Source of the DNA: Ramlibacter alkalitolerans
GTDB lineage: Bacteria > Pseudomonadota > Gammaproteobacteria > Burkholderiales > Burkholderiaceae_C
Reading direction: 5' to 3'
Assembly (NCBI RefSeq): GCF_016722765.1
Contig: NZ_JAEQND010000015.1
Coordinates: 80,672-144,671, forward strand
Length of the DNA stretch: 64,000 nt
The notes beneath the pieces were generated by a model. It did no database searches. It had not been told where the DNA came from and saw only the letters and a list, made by a program, of their open reading frames with translations. The translations under genes were made by a program, and so were the position numbers. Positions 46,444 to 55,605 of this stretch are shown here, in pieces. How positions within the stretch are numbered: the first letter of the stretch is position 1; the number at the start of each line of letters is the position of its first letter.

Positions 46444-46529
46444 GGTTGAGCGTTGAGCGTTCAGCGTTGAGCGTGGAACAGCCTGGGGTCAGGCATTCAC
46501 GCTCAACGCTGAACGCCTGACGCTCAACC
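46444..46529 (-). repeat. Long stem-loop between livK and livH
   Basis: Arms 46444-46475 and 46498-46529 are complementary at 29 of 32 positions and built from GTTGAGC-type repeats (CGTTGAGCGTTCAGCGTTGA), with a 22-base loop. It fills the entire space between the livK stop and livH start, so in the transcript it can protect livK mRNA and reduce permease expression, as known for intercistronic hairpins of other binding-protein operons. Confidence 0.8.
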
Positions 46530-47702
46530 TCACTTGGATTTGCCCGGGTCCTTCACGTCCTTGATCACGTCGAACTCCACGTTCCAGAGCTGGCCGTCCT
46601 TCTTCTCCACCTTGCGCAGGTAGACGTTCTGGACGATGTCGCGGGTCTGGGCGTCGATGAACACCGGGCCGCGCGGGCTCTCGAAGATCTGGCCCTTCAT
46701 CGCGGCGAGGAGCGCGTCGCCGCCGCCCTTGCCGCCGCTCTTCTTCAATGCTTCGTAGATCACGCGCATGCCGTCGTAGCCGCCCACCGCCATGAAATTG
46801 GGGCGCAGGTTCTTGTTGGCCTTCATGAACTCGGCGACGAACTTCTTGTTCGCCGGCGAGGGGTGGAAGGCCGAGTAGTGGTGCGAGGTCACCACGCCGA
46901 GCGCGACGTCCCCCATGTCATTGAGCTGGTCGTCGTCGGTCACGTCGCCGGTGCCGATCAGCCGGATGCCGGCCTTGTCCATGCCGCGCTCGCCGAACTG
47001 CTTCATCACCGCGGCGCCGGCGCCGGAGGGCACGAACACGAACAGCGCATCGGGCTTGAGGTCGCGCACCTTCTGCAGGAAGGGCGCGAAGTCGGGGTTG
47101 CGCAGCGGCACGCGCAGCTTTTCCGGCACCTTGCCGCCGTTGAAGGCGAAGCGCTCGCTGAAGTACTTCTCGGCGTCCAGGCCCGGGCCATAGTCGCTGA
47201 CCAGCGTGACCACGGTCTTGATGCCGTTCTTGGGCGCCCAGTCCGCCATCGCCACGGAAACCTGCGGCAGCGTGAAGCTGGAACGCACGATGTAGGGCGA
47301 GGCTTCCGTGATGCTGGAGGTGGCCGCGGCCATCACCACCAGGGGCGTCTTCGACTGGGTCGCGATCGGCGCCACGGCCAGCGCCGAAGGCGTGATGCCC
47401 ATGCCGGCCAGCACGTTCACCTTCTCGTTGACGACCAGTTCCTGCGCCAGGCGGCGCGTCTGGTCCGGCAGGCTGGTGTCGTCGCGCACGATCAGCTGGA
47501 TCTTCCTGCCGGCGACCGTGTCGCCGTTCTGCGCCATCCACAGGCGCGCGGCGGCCTCGATCTGGCGGCCGGTGGTGGCCTGCTGGCCCGTCATGGGCAG
47601 GATCAGCCCGATCTTGAACACGTTGTCCTGCGCCGGCGCGAGGCCGCTGGCGCCCAGCAGGGCTGCGGCCGCCGCGGCCTGGAGAAGGGTTCTCTTGTGC
47701 AT
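46530..47702 (-). CDS. livK: Branched-chain-amino-acid-type ABC transporter binding protein LivK
   Basis: 390 residues: signal peptide (LAPA-QDN), then a type 1 periplasmic-binding fold, FKIGLILPMTGQQATTGRQIE, VLAGMGITPSALAVAPIA and VTLVSDYGPGLDAEKYF. These receptors bind branched amino acids, aromatic acids or amides; in soil Burkholderiales the aromatic-acid version is common, so the adjacent lig genes may hint at the ligand (inference). It heads the operon. Confidence 0.92.
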   Translation of the reverse strand: MHKRTLLQAAAAAALLGASGLAPAQDNVFKIGLILPMTGQQATTGRQIEAAARLWMAQNGDTVAGRKIQLIVRDDTSLPDQTRRLAQELVVNEKVNVLAGMGITPSALAVAPIATQSKTPLVVMAAATSSITEASPYIVRSSFTLPQVSVAMADWAPKNGIKTVVTLVSDYGPGLDAEKYFSERFAFNGGKVPEKLRVPLRNPDFAPFLQKVRDLKPDALFVFVPSGAGAAVMKQFGERGMDKAGIRLIGTGDVTDDDQLNDMGDVALGVVTSHHYSAFHPSPANKKFVAEFMKANKNLRPNFMAVGGYDGMRVIYEALKKSGGKGGGDALLAAMKGQIFESPRGPVFIDAQTRDIVQNVYLRKVEKKDGQLWNVEFDVIKDVKDPGKSK

Positions 47703-47919
47703 GGCTTGGGTTCTCCTTGGAATGTCTTTGCAGGCGTGCACGTCCCGTCGCGCGCGCGAAGCGTCGGGCCGATTCTTCAGCCCCCTGCCCGCCTCCGCAA
47801 ACCGCCCGCGCGTCTGGCAGTCATGACGCTTTGCGATGGCAACGGGCGGGATATTACCTTCGGCAAATGAGTCGCACCTCGAGCATCCGGCGTGCCTGAA
47901 CCCCGGCCCGCGCCGCGGT

Positions 47920-47929
47920 CTGTATACAG
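47920..47929. promoter_or_regulatory. CTGTATACAG palindrome, candidate GntR-family operator
   Basis: Perfect ten-base palindrome with the TGTATACA core typical of FadR/VanR-subgroup GntR operators. It lies 32 bases before the VanB-type reductase start, with CATAAT (47945-47950) as possible -10. No GntR gene is in the window. Confidence 0.4.
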
Positions 47930-47961
47930 CGCTGGGGCTCCTCGCCATAATCCGTCGAGGC

Positions 47962-48918
47962 ATGACACAGATCACGGTGCAGGTGGCGCGCCGCAGGCGG
48001 GAGGCGCTGGAGATCGCGAGCTTCGAACTGGTGAAGCCGGACGGCTCGCCCCTGCCCGCGTTCAGCGCCGGCTCGCACATCGACGTGCAGCTGCCCGGCG
48101 GCCTCACGCGCCAGTATTCCCTGTGCAACGACGCGGCGGAGCGGCATCGCTACCGCATCGCGGTGCTGCGCGATGCGCATTCGCGCGGCGGCTCCCGCGT
48201 GCTGCACGAGCAGGTGAAGGAAGGCGACACGCTGACGATCAGCGCGCCGCGCAACCACTTTCCGCTGGTGCATGCGCAGCGCACGCTGCTGCTCGCGGGC
48301 GGCATCGGCGTCACGCCGCTGCTGTCGATGGCGCAGCGGCTGGCCACCACCGGCGCCGATTTCGCGCTGCACTACTGCACCCGGTCGCTGGAGCGCACGG
48401 CCTTCCTCGACGAGATCGCCGCTTCCGCGTACGCCGACCGCGTGCACTTCCACTTCGACGACGGCGCGGCCGCGCAGAGGCTGGACCTCTCTGCCATCCT
48501 CGGCGAGCCGGATCCCGGCACGCACGTCTACGTCTGCGGGCCCGCCGGCTTCATCGCGGGGGTGGCGCAGGCGGCGGAGCGCTTTGCCTGGAACAAGGAC
48601 CAGGTCCATGTCGAATACTTCGGCGCCGTGCCGCAGGACACGACGGGCGACGTCGCCTTCCAGGTCGAGCTCGCCAGCAACGGCAAGCACTGCGAAGTGC
48701 CGGCTCACCAGACGGTCTTGCAGGCGCTGCGGGCGCACGGCATTGCGATCCTGAGCTCCTGCGAACAAGGCGTGTGCGGCACCTGCCTCACCCGCGTGCT
48801 GCAGGGCGAGTGCGACCACCGCGACCTGTACCTCACCGACGAAGAGAAGGCGAAGCACGACCAGTTCACGCCCTGCTGCTCGCGGGCGAAGGGGCCGGTG
48901 CTGGTGCTGGACCTTTGA
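47962..48918 (+). CDS. VanB/phthalate-dioxygenase-type reductase (FMN, NAD, [2Fe-2S])
   Basis: 318 residues in the order FMN-binding (AGSHIDVQLPGGLTRQYSLCND), NAD-binding (LLLAGGIGVTPLLSMAQRL, VYVCGPAGFI) and C-terminal plant-type ferredoxin (SSCEQGVCGTCLTRVLQGE with a distant Cys in TPCCSRA). It passes electrons from NADH to a Rieske oxygenase, but no oxygenase gene is adjacent; the next gene is a MetE-like protein. GTCGAGGC precedes the ATG. Confidence 0.88.
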   Translation: MTQITVQVARRRREALEIASFELVKPDGSPLPAFSAGSHIDVQLPGGLTRQYSLCNDAAERHRYRIAVLRDAHSRGGSRVLHEQVKEGDTLTISAPRNHFPLVHAQRTLLLAGGIGVTPLLSMAQRLATTGADFALHYCTRSLERTAFLDEIAASAYADRVHFHFDDGAAAQRLDLSAILGEPDPGTHVYVCGPAGFIAGVAQAAERFAWNKDQVHVEYFGAVPQDTTGDVAFQVELASNGKHCEVPAHQTVLQALRAHGIAILSSCEQGVCGTCLTRVLQGECDHRDLYLTDEEKAKHDQFTPCCSRAKGPVLVLDL

Positions 48919-48942
48919 ACCCATCCCACGGAGACCCCAACC

Positions 48943-50055
48943 ATGATGCAACTCCCCGCCCGCTACGACCACGTCGGCTCGTTCCTGCGCCCCAAGTACC
49001 TGCTGGAAGCGCGCGCCCAGAAAGCCAAGGGTGACATCAGCGCCGCACAACTGCGCGAGGTCGAAGACCGCGCCATCGCCGAGATCGTGAAGTTCCAGGA
49101 GGACGTCGGCCTGCACAGCATCACCGACGGCGAATTCCGCCGCACGTATTTCCACATCGATTTCCTGGAGCAGCTCGGGGGTGTGAAGACCGACGTGCCG
49201 GTCACCATCCGCAAGCCCGATGGCAGCGAGGAGCTGGCGCCGCCGGTGATCCGCGTGATCGACAAGGTGCGCCACGCGAAGGACATCCAGAAGGCCGACT
49301 TCGAGTACCTGAAGTCGCAGGTGTCGGCCGGCCGCACGCCCAAGGTGACCATCCCCTCGCCGACCATGCTGCATTTCCGCGGCGGCCGCGCCGGCATCAG
49401 CAAGGAGGCCTATCCGGAGCTGGAGCCGACCTTCTACGACGATGTCGCCCAGGCCTACGGCGACGAGCTGCGCTCGCTGCACGCGGCCGGCTGCCGCTAC
49501 GTGCAGATGGACGACACGAACCTCGCCTACCTGTGCGACGAGAAGATGCGCGAGGCCGCGCGCCAGCGCGGCGACGACCCGAACGAGCTGCCGCACCGCT
49601 ACGCGAAGTTCATCAACAAGGTGGTGGCGCAAAAGCCCGCCGGCATGCTGCTGGCCATGCACCTGTGCCGCGGCAACTTCCGGAGCACGCACGCGGCCGC
49701 CGGCAACTACGAGCCGGTGGCCGAGGCGCTGCTCAAGGAAATGGACATCGACGCCTACTTCATGGAGTACGACGACGAGCGTTCCGGCGACTTCCGCCCC
49801 CTGCGCTACCTGCCCAAGGGCAAGACGGTGGTGCTGGGACTGGTCACCACCAAGTTCGGCCAGCTCGAAGACAAGGACGCCCTCAAGCGCCGCATCGACG
49901 AAGCCGCGAAGTACGCCCCGATGGAGCAGCTCGCGCTCTCCCCGCAGTGCGGCTTCTCCAGCACGGTGCACGGCAACCTGATCGCCGTGGAGGACCAGCG
50001 CAACAAGCTGCGGCTGGTGGTGGAGACGGCGCGCGAGATGTGGGGGGTGGACTGA
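48943..50055 (+). CDS. Cobalamin-independent methionine-synthase C-terminal-domain-like protein (MetE/YxjG family)
   Basis: 370 residues, about half of MetE, covering the zinc-binding catalytic barrel. GSFLRPKYLLEAR at the start, VGLHSITDGEFRRTYFHIDFLE, the zinc-ligand region AMHLCRGNFRST (His and Cys) and LALSPQCGFSSTVHGN (Cys) match the family. Such proteins move a methyl or similar group through zinc thiolate chemistry. It is 25 bases after the reductase gene with CACGGAGA, so probably co-transcribed. Possible demethylation of a methoxy or thio compound is only inference. Confidence 0.85.
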   Translation: MMQLPARYDHVGSFLRPKYLLEARAQKAKGDISAAQLREVEDRAIAEIVKFQEDVGLHSITDGEFRRTYFHIDFLEQLGGVKTDVPVTIRKPDGSEELAPPVIRVIDKVRHAKDIQKADFEYLKSQVSAGRTPKVTIPSPTMLHFRGGRAGISKEAYPELEPTFYDDVAQAYGDELRSLHAAGCRYVQMDDTNLAYLCDEKMREAARQRGDDPNELPHRYAKFINKVVAQKPAGMLLAMHLCRGNFRSTHAAAGNYEPVAEALLKEMDIDAYFMEYDDERSGDFRPLRYLPKGKTVVLGLVTTKFGQLEDKDALKRRIDEAAKYAPMEQLALSPQCGFSSTVHGNLIAVEDQRNKLRLVVETAREMWGVD

Positions 50056-50163
50056 GGGCGACGCGCAAAAATCTTCGACCCGCCTGCAATCCTTCGCAGT
50101 AGCCACGCGGGCCGATTCACACTTTCCGCCGCAGACCCGTGAGGCGCCAGCGGCAACAATGCG

Positions 50164-50182
50164 CATCACGCATAACGTGATG
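50164..50182. promoter_or_regulatory. CATCACG-N5-CGTGATG palindrome upstream of gdhA
   Basis: Perfect 7+7-base inverted repeat around CATAA, ending 11 bases before the gdhA GTG. Likely an operator or a -10-overlapping control site; the CATAA centre resembles part of a -10. No matching regulator identified. Confidence 0.4.
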
Positions 50183-50193
50183 AGCATCCCGCC

Positions 50194-51537
50194 GTGAAAT
50201 ACCCTTCAGCCCACGACTTCCTGGCGCATGTCGCCGCACGCAATCCCGGCCAGCCCGAATACCTGCAGGCCGTCACCGAGGTGATCGAGAGCCTCTGGCC
50301 CTTCATCGCACGCCACCCCAGGTACGCCGAGCACGGCCTCCTGGACCGGCTGGTGGAGCCCGAGCGCATGCTGCAGTTCCGCGTGAGCTGGGTCGACGAC
50401 CACGGCGACGTGCACGTGAACCGGGGCTTCCGCATCCAGCACAGCAGCGCCATCGGGCCCTACAAGGGCGGCCTGCGCTTCCATCCCTCGGTCAACGCCT
50501 CGATCCTCAAGTTCCTCGCCTTCGAGCAGACCTTCAAGAACGCGCTCACCACGCTGCCCATGGGCGGCGGCAAGGGCGGCAGCGACTTCGACCCGAAGGG
50601 CAGGAGCCCGGGCGAGGTGATGCGCTTCTGCCAGGCCTTCGTCACCGAGCTGTTCCGCCACATCGGCCCCGAGACCGACGTGCCGGCGGGGGACATCGGC
50701 GTGGGCGGCCGCGAGGTCGGCTTCATGGCGGGCATGGTCAAGAAGCTCACCAACCGCGCCGACTGCTTCTTCACCGGCAAGGCACTCGCGTTCGGCGGCT
50801 CGCTGATCCGCCCCGAGGCCACCGGCTACGGCACGGTGTACTTCGCGCAGGAGATGCTGCAGCAGCAGGGCCGCGACTTCGACGGCTTGCGCGTCAGCGT
50901 GTCCGGCTCCGGCAACGTCGCGCAGTACGCGGTGGAAAAGGCCATGGCGCTGGGTGCCAAGGTCGTCACGGTGTCGGATTCGAGCGGAACGGTGGTCGAC
51001 GAGGACGGCTTCACCCCCGCCAAGCTCGCCGAGCTGATGGAGGTGAAGAACCACCTGTACGGCCGCGTGAGCGACTATGCCGAGCGCACCCGCACGCGCT
51101 TCCATGCCGGCATCCGCCCCTGGGGCGTGAAGGTGGACGTGGCCCTGCCCTGCGCGACCCAGAACGAGCTGGACGAGCAGGATGCACGCACCCTGGTCGA
51201 GAACGGCGTCGTCTGCGTGGCCGAGGGGGCGAACATGCCGTCCACGCTCGGCGCCGTGCAGGTGTTCGAGCGCGCACGCGTGCTGTATGCGCCCGGCAAG
51301 GCCAGCAACGCCGGGGGCGTCGCCACCTCGGGGCTGGAAATGAGCCAGAACGCGATGCGCCTGTCGTGGCCGCGCGAAGAGGTGGACGCGCGCCTGCTGG
51401 GGATCATGAAGGCCATCCACGAGGCCTGCGTGCGGCACGGCCGCCGCGAGGACGGCTCGGTGAGCTACGTGGACGGCGCCAACGTCGCCGGCTTCGTCAA
51501 GGTCGCCGACGCGATGCTGGCCCAGGGCGTGGTCTGA
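50194..51537 (+). CDS. gdhA: NADP-type glutamate dehydrogenase
   Basis: 447 residues, normal for the hexameric GDH50s family. Substrate lysines in IGPYKGGLRFHPSVN and PMGGGKGGSDFDPKG, catalytic Asp in DVPAGDIGVGGREVGF, and NAD(P) motif VSVSGSGNVAQYAVEKA. It aminates 2-oxoglutarate to glutamate. The start is a GTG (GTGAAATACCCTTCAGCC). A perfect palindrome sits between it and the MetE-like gene. Confidence 0.94.
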   Translation: MKYPSAHDFLAHVAARNPGQPEYLQAVTEVIESLWPFIARHPRYAEHGLLDRLVEPERMLQFRVSWVDDHGDVHVNRGFRIQHSSAIGPYKGGLRFHPSVNASILKFLAFEQTFKNALTTLPMGGGKGGSDFDPKGRSPGEVMRFCQAFVTELFRHIGPETDVPAGDIGVGGREVGFMAGMVKKLTNRADCFFTGKALAFGGSLIRPEATGYGTVYFAQEMLQQQGRDFDGLRVSVSGSGNVAQYAVEKAMALGAKVVTVSDSSGTVVDEDGFTPAKLAELMEVKNHLYGRVSDYAERTRTRFHAGIRPWGVKVDVALPCATQNELDEQDARTLVENGVVCVAEGANMPSTLGAVQVFERARVLYAPGKASNAGGVATSGLEMSQNAMRLSWPREEVDARLLGIMKAIHEACVRHGRREDGSVSYVDGANVAGFVKVADAMLAQGVV

Positions 51538-51589
51538 TCTGGGGGCGGGCCGCGCGCGGGCCGCGGCCGGTTTCGGCGAGAATGCCTCG

Positions 51590-52633
<1,044 letters not shown>

Positions 52634-52685
52634 GGGCCGCGTTCGCGCGGCGCAGAATGCCTGCGGATTCCCGCAGGAGCCCCCG

Positions 52686-53672
52686 ATGTCCTTGCATCTC
52701 ACCCGGCGGCCGGTGCTGGCCGTCCTCGCCGCCAGCTGCCTGCCCCTGCCCGCCAGCCTGCGGTCGCAGGGCAAGCCGGCCATGCAATCCTGGAAGCTCG
52801 CCACTTCGGTGCGCACCGGCATCCACGACGTGGCGCCGGCGCCGGACGGCGGTGTGTGGTTCAGCGCGCAGGCCAGCGGCCACCTCGGCTGGTTCGAGCC
52901 GGCCACGGGCCGCACCGAATTGGTCCCGCTGAGCCGGGGATCGTCTCCGCACGGCGTGATCCAGGGGCCGGACAAGGCCGCGTGGCTGACCGACGGCGGC
53001 CAGAACGCGATCGTGCGCGTGAGCTGGCCGCAGCGCGCGATCACGGTGTTCCGCCTGCCCGCCGACACCGGCTATGCCAACCTCAATACCCTGGCCTTCG
53101 ACGGCGACGGCGACGTCTGGTTCACCGGCCAGGGCGGCTATGTCGGCCGCGTCGCCGTGCGCACGGGACAGGTGTCGGTCAAGGAAGCCCCGCGCGGCCG
53201 CGGGCCCTACGGCATCTGTGCCACGCCTTCGGGCGACGTGTGGTGGTGTTCGCTGGCGGGCTCCTTCATCGCGCAGATCGACCGCCGCACCGGCGACTCG
53301 CGCATCGTCGAGCCGCCCACCCGCGGCCAGGGCGCGCGCCGCGTCTGGAGCGACAGCCGGGGCCGCATCTGGGTGAGCGAGTGGAACAGCGGCCAGCTCT
53401 CCATGCACGACCCCGCCAGCAAGGCCTGGCGCGCCTGGCGTGTGCCGGGCAACAACCCGATGATCTATGCCGTCTACGTGGACGAGCGCGACCGGCCCTG
53501 GGTCAGCGATTTCGGCGGCAACGCCGTGTGGTCCTTCGATCCGGGCAGCGAGAAGTTCGAGCGCCACCCGCTGCCGCGCGAGAGCGGCAACGTGCGCCAG
53601 ATCCTGGGGCGCAAGGGCGAGGTGTGGTTGCCGGAAAGCGGGACCGAGCACATCACGGTGATCCGGACCTAA
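52686..53672 (+). CDS. Exported Vgb-like (virginiamycin B lyase family) beta-propeller
   Basis: 328 residues with a signal peptide (VLAVLAASCLPLPASLRSQG). The rest is a chain of propeller blades with the repeated pattern D-G-x-VWF/W (PDGGVWFSAQASGHLGWF, GDGDVWFTGQGGYVGRV, PSGDVWWCSLAGSFIAQID, SRGRIWVSEWNSGQL). Family members include streptogramin lyase, but many are simple lactonase-like or binding propellers; activity unknown. A single-gene unit converging on the methyltransferase gene. Confidence 0.83.
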   Translation: MSLHLTRRPVLAVLAASCLPLPASLRSQGKPAMQSWKLATSVRTGIHDVAPAPDGGVWFSAQASGHLGWFEPATGRTELVPLSRGSSPHGVIQGPDKAAWLTDGGQNAIVRVSWPQRAITVFRLPADTGYANLNTLAFDGDGDVWFTGQGGYVGRVAVRTGQVSVKEAPRGRGPYGICATPSGDVWWCSLAGSFIAQIDRRTGDSRIVEPPTRGQGARRVWSDSRGRIWVSEWNSGQLSMHDPASKAWRAWRVPGNNPMIYAVYVDERDRPWVSDFGGNAVWSFDPGSEKFERHPLPRESGNVRQILGRKGEVWLPESGTEHITVIRT

Positions 53673-53677
53673 GCTAG

Positions 53678-54496
53678 CTATCGCACGACGCTGAACACGA
53701 GCGCCTGGATCGCGCCATCGACCGCGCCCGGACCGAAGCGCTCAGCCAGCGCCGAAGCGGCCGCATCGGTGGCCGCGGCCAGGCCGCCGGGCGCCCGCGC
53801 CTCGATCTCGTTGCGCAGCGGCGTGCCCTGGCAATACGCGATGGCGGGAATGCGTGCCGACGCTGCGCGGCTGCGCGCGGCCAGCACCTCGACGTGCGGG
53901 GGCGCCGCGAACCCGCCCTGCGCCAGGTCGCGCGCGACGGCATCGGGATCGTGGTAGCCGTGCGGCACCCGGGCCATGAAGCGCGGCGGATCCTGCGGAA
54001 ACACGCCCGCCAGTGCCTGCGTGACCACGTCGGCGAATTCGCTGGTCTCGATGCGGTCCCACACGTTGAACAGCAGCGTGCCGCCGGGTCGCAGCACGCG
54101 GCGCGCCTCGGCGAAGGCCTTGGCCTTGTCCGGGAAGAACATGACGCCGAACTGGCAGACGAGCGCATCGAAGCTGCCATCCTCGAAGGGCAGCGCCATC
54201 GCATCGGCCTGCCGCCACTCCACCGCCCGGGCGGTGCCGCGCGCCTGCGCCCGCTCCAGCATCGGCACGTTGAGGTCGGTGGCGACGATGCGCGTCGCGG
54301 AAGGCAGCCGCCGCGCAAGCTGCCGCGTGACGGCGCCGGTGCCGGCCGCGATCTCCAGCACCTCGGTCGGCCGGGTATTGGCGGTGCGCTCGGCCAGGTC
54401 CAGCGCGCAGGGCTCGAAGATCAGGGGCACCAGGTAGTCGTCGTAGAGCTCCGGGATGGAGCCCGCGAACAGGCGGTCGCTGGCGTCGTGGCTCAC
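53678..54496 (-). CDS. Class I SAM-dependent methyltransferase
   Basis: 272 residues: SAM motif I VLEIAAGTGAVTRQLAR, motif II ATDLNVPMLERAQ, motif IV RQADAMALPFEDGSFDALVCQFGVMFFPD and post motif VLRPGGTLLFNVWD, a UbiE/Coq5-like methyltransferase. GTG start (MSHDASDRLFAG) preceded by a G-rich ribosome site. Substrate unknown. Downstream of the SDR gene on the same strand, 58-base gap. Confidence 0.87.
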   Translation of the reverse strand: MSHDASDRLFAGSIPELYDDYLVPLIFEPCALDLAERTANTRPTEVLEIAAGTGAVTRQLARRLPSATRIVATDLNVPMLERAQARGTARAVEWRQADAMALPFEDGSFDALVCQFGVMFFPDKAKAFAEARRVLRPGGTLLFNVWDRIETSEFADVVTQALAGVFPQDPPRFMARVPHGYHDPDAVARDLAQGGFAAPPHVEVLAARSRAASARIPAIAYCQGTPLRNEIEARAPGGLAAATDAAASALAERFGPGAVDGAIQALVFSVVR

Positions 54497-54554
54497 GTCC
54501 CCACCCCCTTCCTGGCAGGCGCCTACCGTAGCAGGCCAGGCCGCCCGCCGCAAG

Positions 54555-55457
54555 TCAGCGCTGCGCCCGGTCCTTCGCGTTCTGCGCCTCGATCCGCTCG
54601 CGCGCCGCCTGCCAGTCCGCGTCGCTCCATTCGCGCAGCTCGTAGAAGTTGCCGCCGGTGGCCAGCGCGTTGCCGCCATCCATCATGATGCTCTGGCCGG
54701 TGAGCCAGTCGCACTGGCCCGGCGCCATCAGGAAGGCCGCCAGGTTCTGCAGTTCGGCCATCATCCCCGGGCGCGCCATCGGGTTGCGCGCCCGGCTGCG
54801 CTCGCCCGGCGCCTCGCCGGGATTGAGCCGCTTGCTCATGCCTTCGGTGGGAATCTCGCCCGGGCCGACAGCATTCAGCCGGATGCCGTAGCGCGCCCAT
54901 TCGACGGCCAGCGACTTGGTCATGACATCGATGCCGGCCTTGCTCATGGCCGAGGGCACGACGTAGGGGCTGCCGTTGTCGACCCAGGTGGTGATGATGC
55001 TCATCACGCTGCGGTACGGCTGCCCGGGCGTCCACCGGCCCGCCCGCGCCTCGGCCGCCCAGCGCTTGCCCACCGCCTGAGTCACGTAGAAGGTGCCGTG
55101 GAACACGATGTTGGCGACGGCGTCGAAGGCGCGCGGCGACAGGCTCTCGGTGGGCGCGATGAAGTTGCCGGCGGCGTTGTTCACCAGGCCGGTGAGGCCG
55201 CCGCTGTCCCACAGCGCCTGCACCATGTCCTCCACCGCCTGGGCGACGCGGATGTCGACGCCGAAGGTGTCGATGCGCCGCTCGGGGAAGCGCGCGCGCC
55301 AGGCCGCGGCGGTCTCGTCGCACACTGCCTTGCGCCGGCCGCAGATCGCGACATCAGCGCCCAGCGCGAGGAAGCGCTCCGCCATCGCCTGGCCCAGTCC
55401 GGTGCCGCCGCCGGTGACGAGGATGCGCTGGCCGGCAAAGAGTTGGTTCGCGAACAT
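54555..55457 (-). CDS. SDR-family oxidoreductase, 2,4-dienoyl-CoA reductase-like
   Basis: 300 residues: VTGGGTGLGQAMAERF, NNAAGNFIAPTESLSP, and the active-site stretch SIITTWVDNGSPYVVPSAMSKAGID, where the usual Tyr before xxxK is replaced by a Ser while Lys is kept, as in dienoyl-CoA reductases. TEGMSKRLNPGEAPGERSRA and GQSIMMDGGNALATGGNF follow. It probably reduces 2,4-dienoyl-CoA with NADPH in unsaturated fatty-acid oxidation (inference from fold). Start MFANQLFAGQ. Confidence 0.85.
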   Translation of the reverse strand: MFANQLFAGQRILVTGGGTGLGQAMAERFLALGADVAICGRRKAVCDETAAAWRARFPERRIDTFGVDIRVAQAVEDMVQALWDSGGLTGLVNNAAGNFIAPTESLSPRAFDAVANIVFHGTFYVTQAVGKRWAAEARAGRWTPGQPYRSVMSIITTWVDNGSPYVVPSAMSKAGIDVMTKSLAVEWARYGIRLNAVGPGEIPTEGMSKRLNPGEAPGERSRARNPMARPGMMAELQNLAAFLMAPGQCDWLTGQSIMMDGGNALATGGNFYELREWSDADWQAARERIEAQNAKDRAQR

Positions 55458-55531
55458 GACGATCCCTTCCGAATGTGGCGCGCGGCGGCCCCGCTGCGCG
55501 CGCGCCTCGCCTAGAATTTTGCGCAGAGAGG

Positions 55532-55572
55532 AGCCGAGGACCGCGGCGGGCGCAACCCGTCGCACCTCGGCT
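55532..55572 (+). promoter_or_regulatory. Hairpin leader before the TolC-like gene
   Basis: Outer stem AGCCGAGG (55532-55539) / CCTCGGCT (55565-55572) plus inner CGGCGGG/CCCGTCG, followed by TTCATTTT, 33 bases before the TolC-like start. TAGAAT at 55512-55517 is a possible -10. The hairpin with its T-rich tail could attenuate the gene or end transcription of the leader. Confidence 0.5.
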
Positions 55573-55605
55573 TTCATTTTGGCAATTTAGCAGTGAAGGA
55601 CGACG

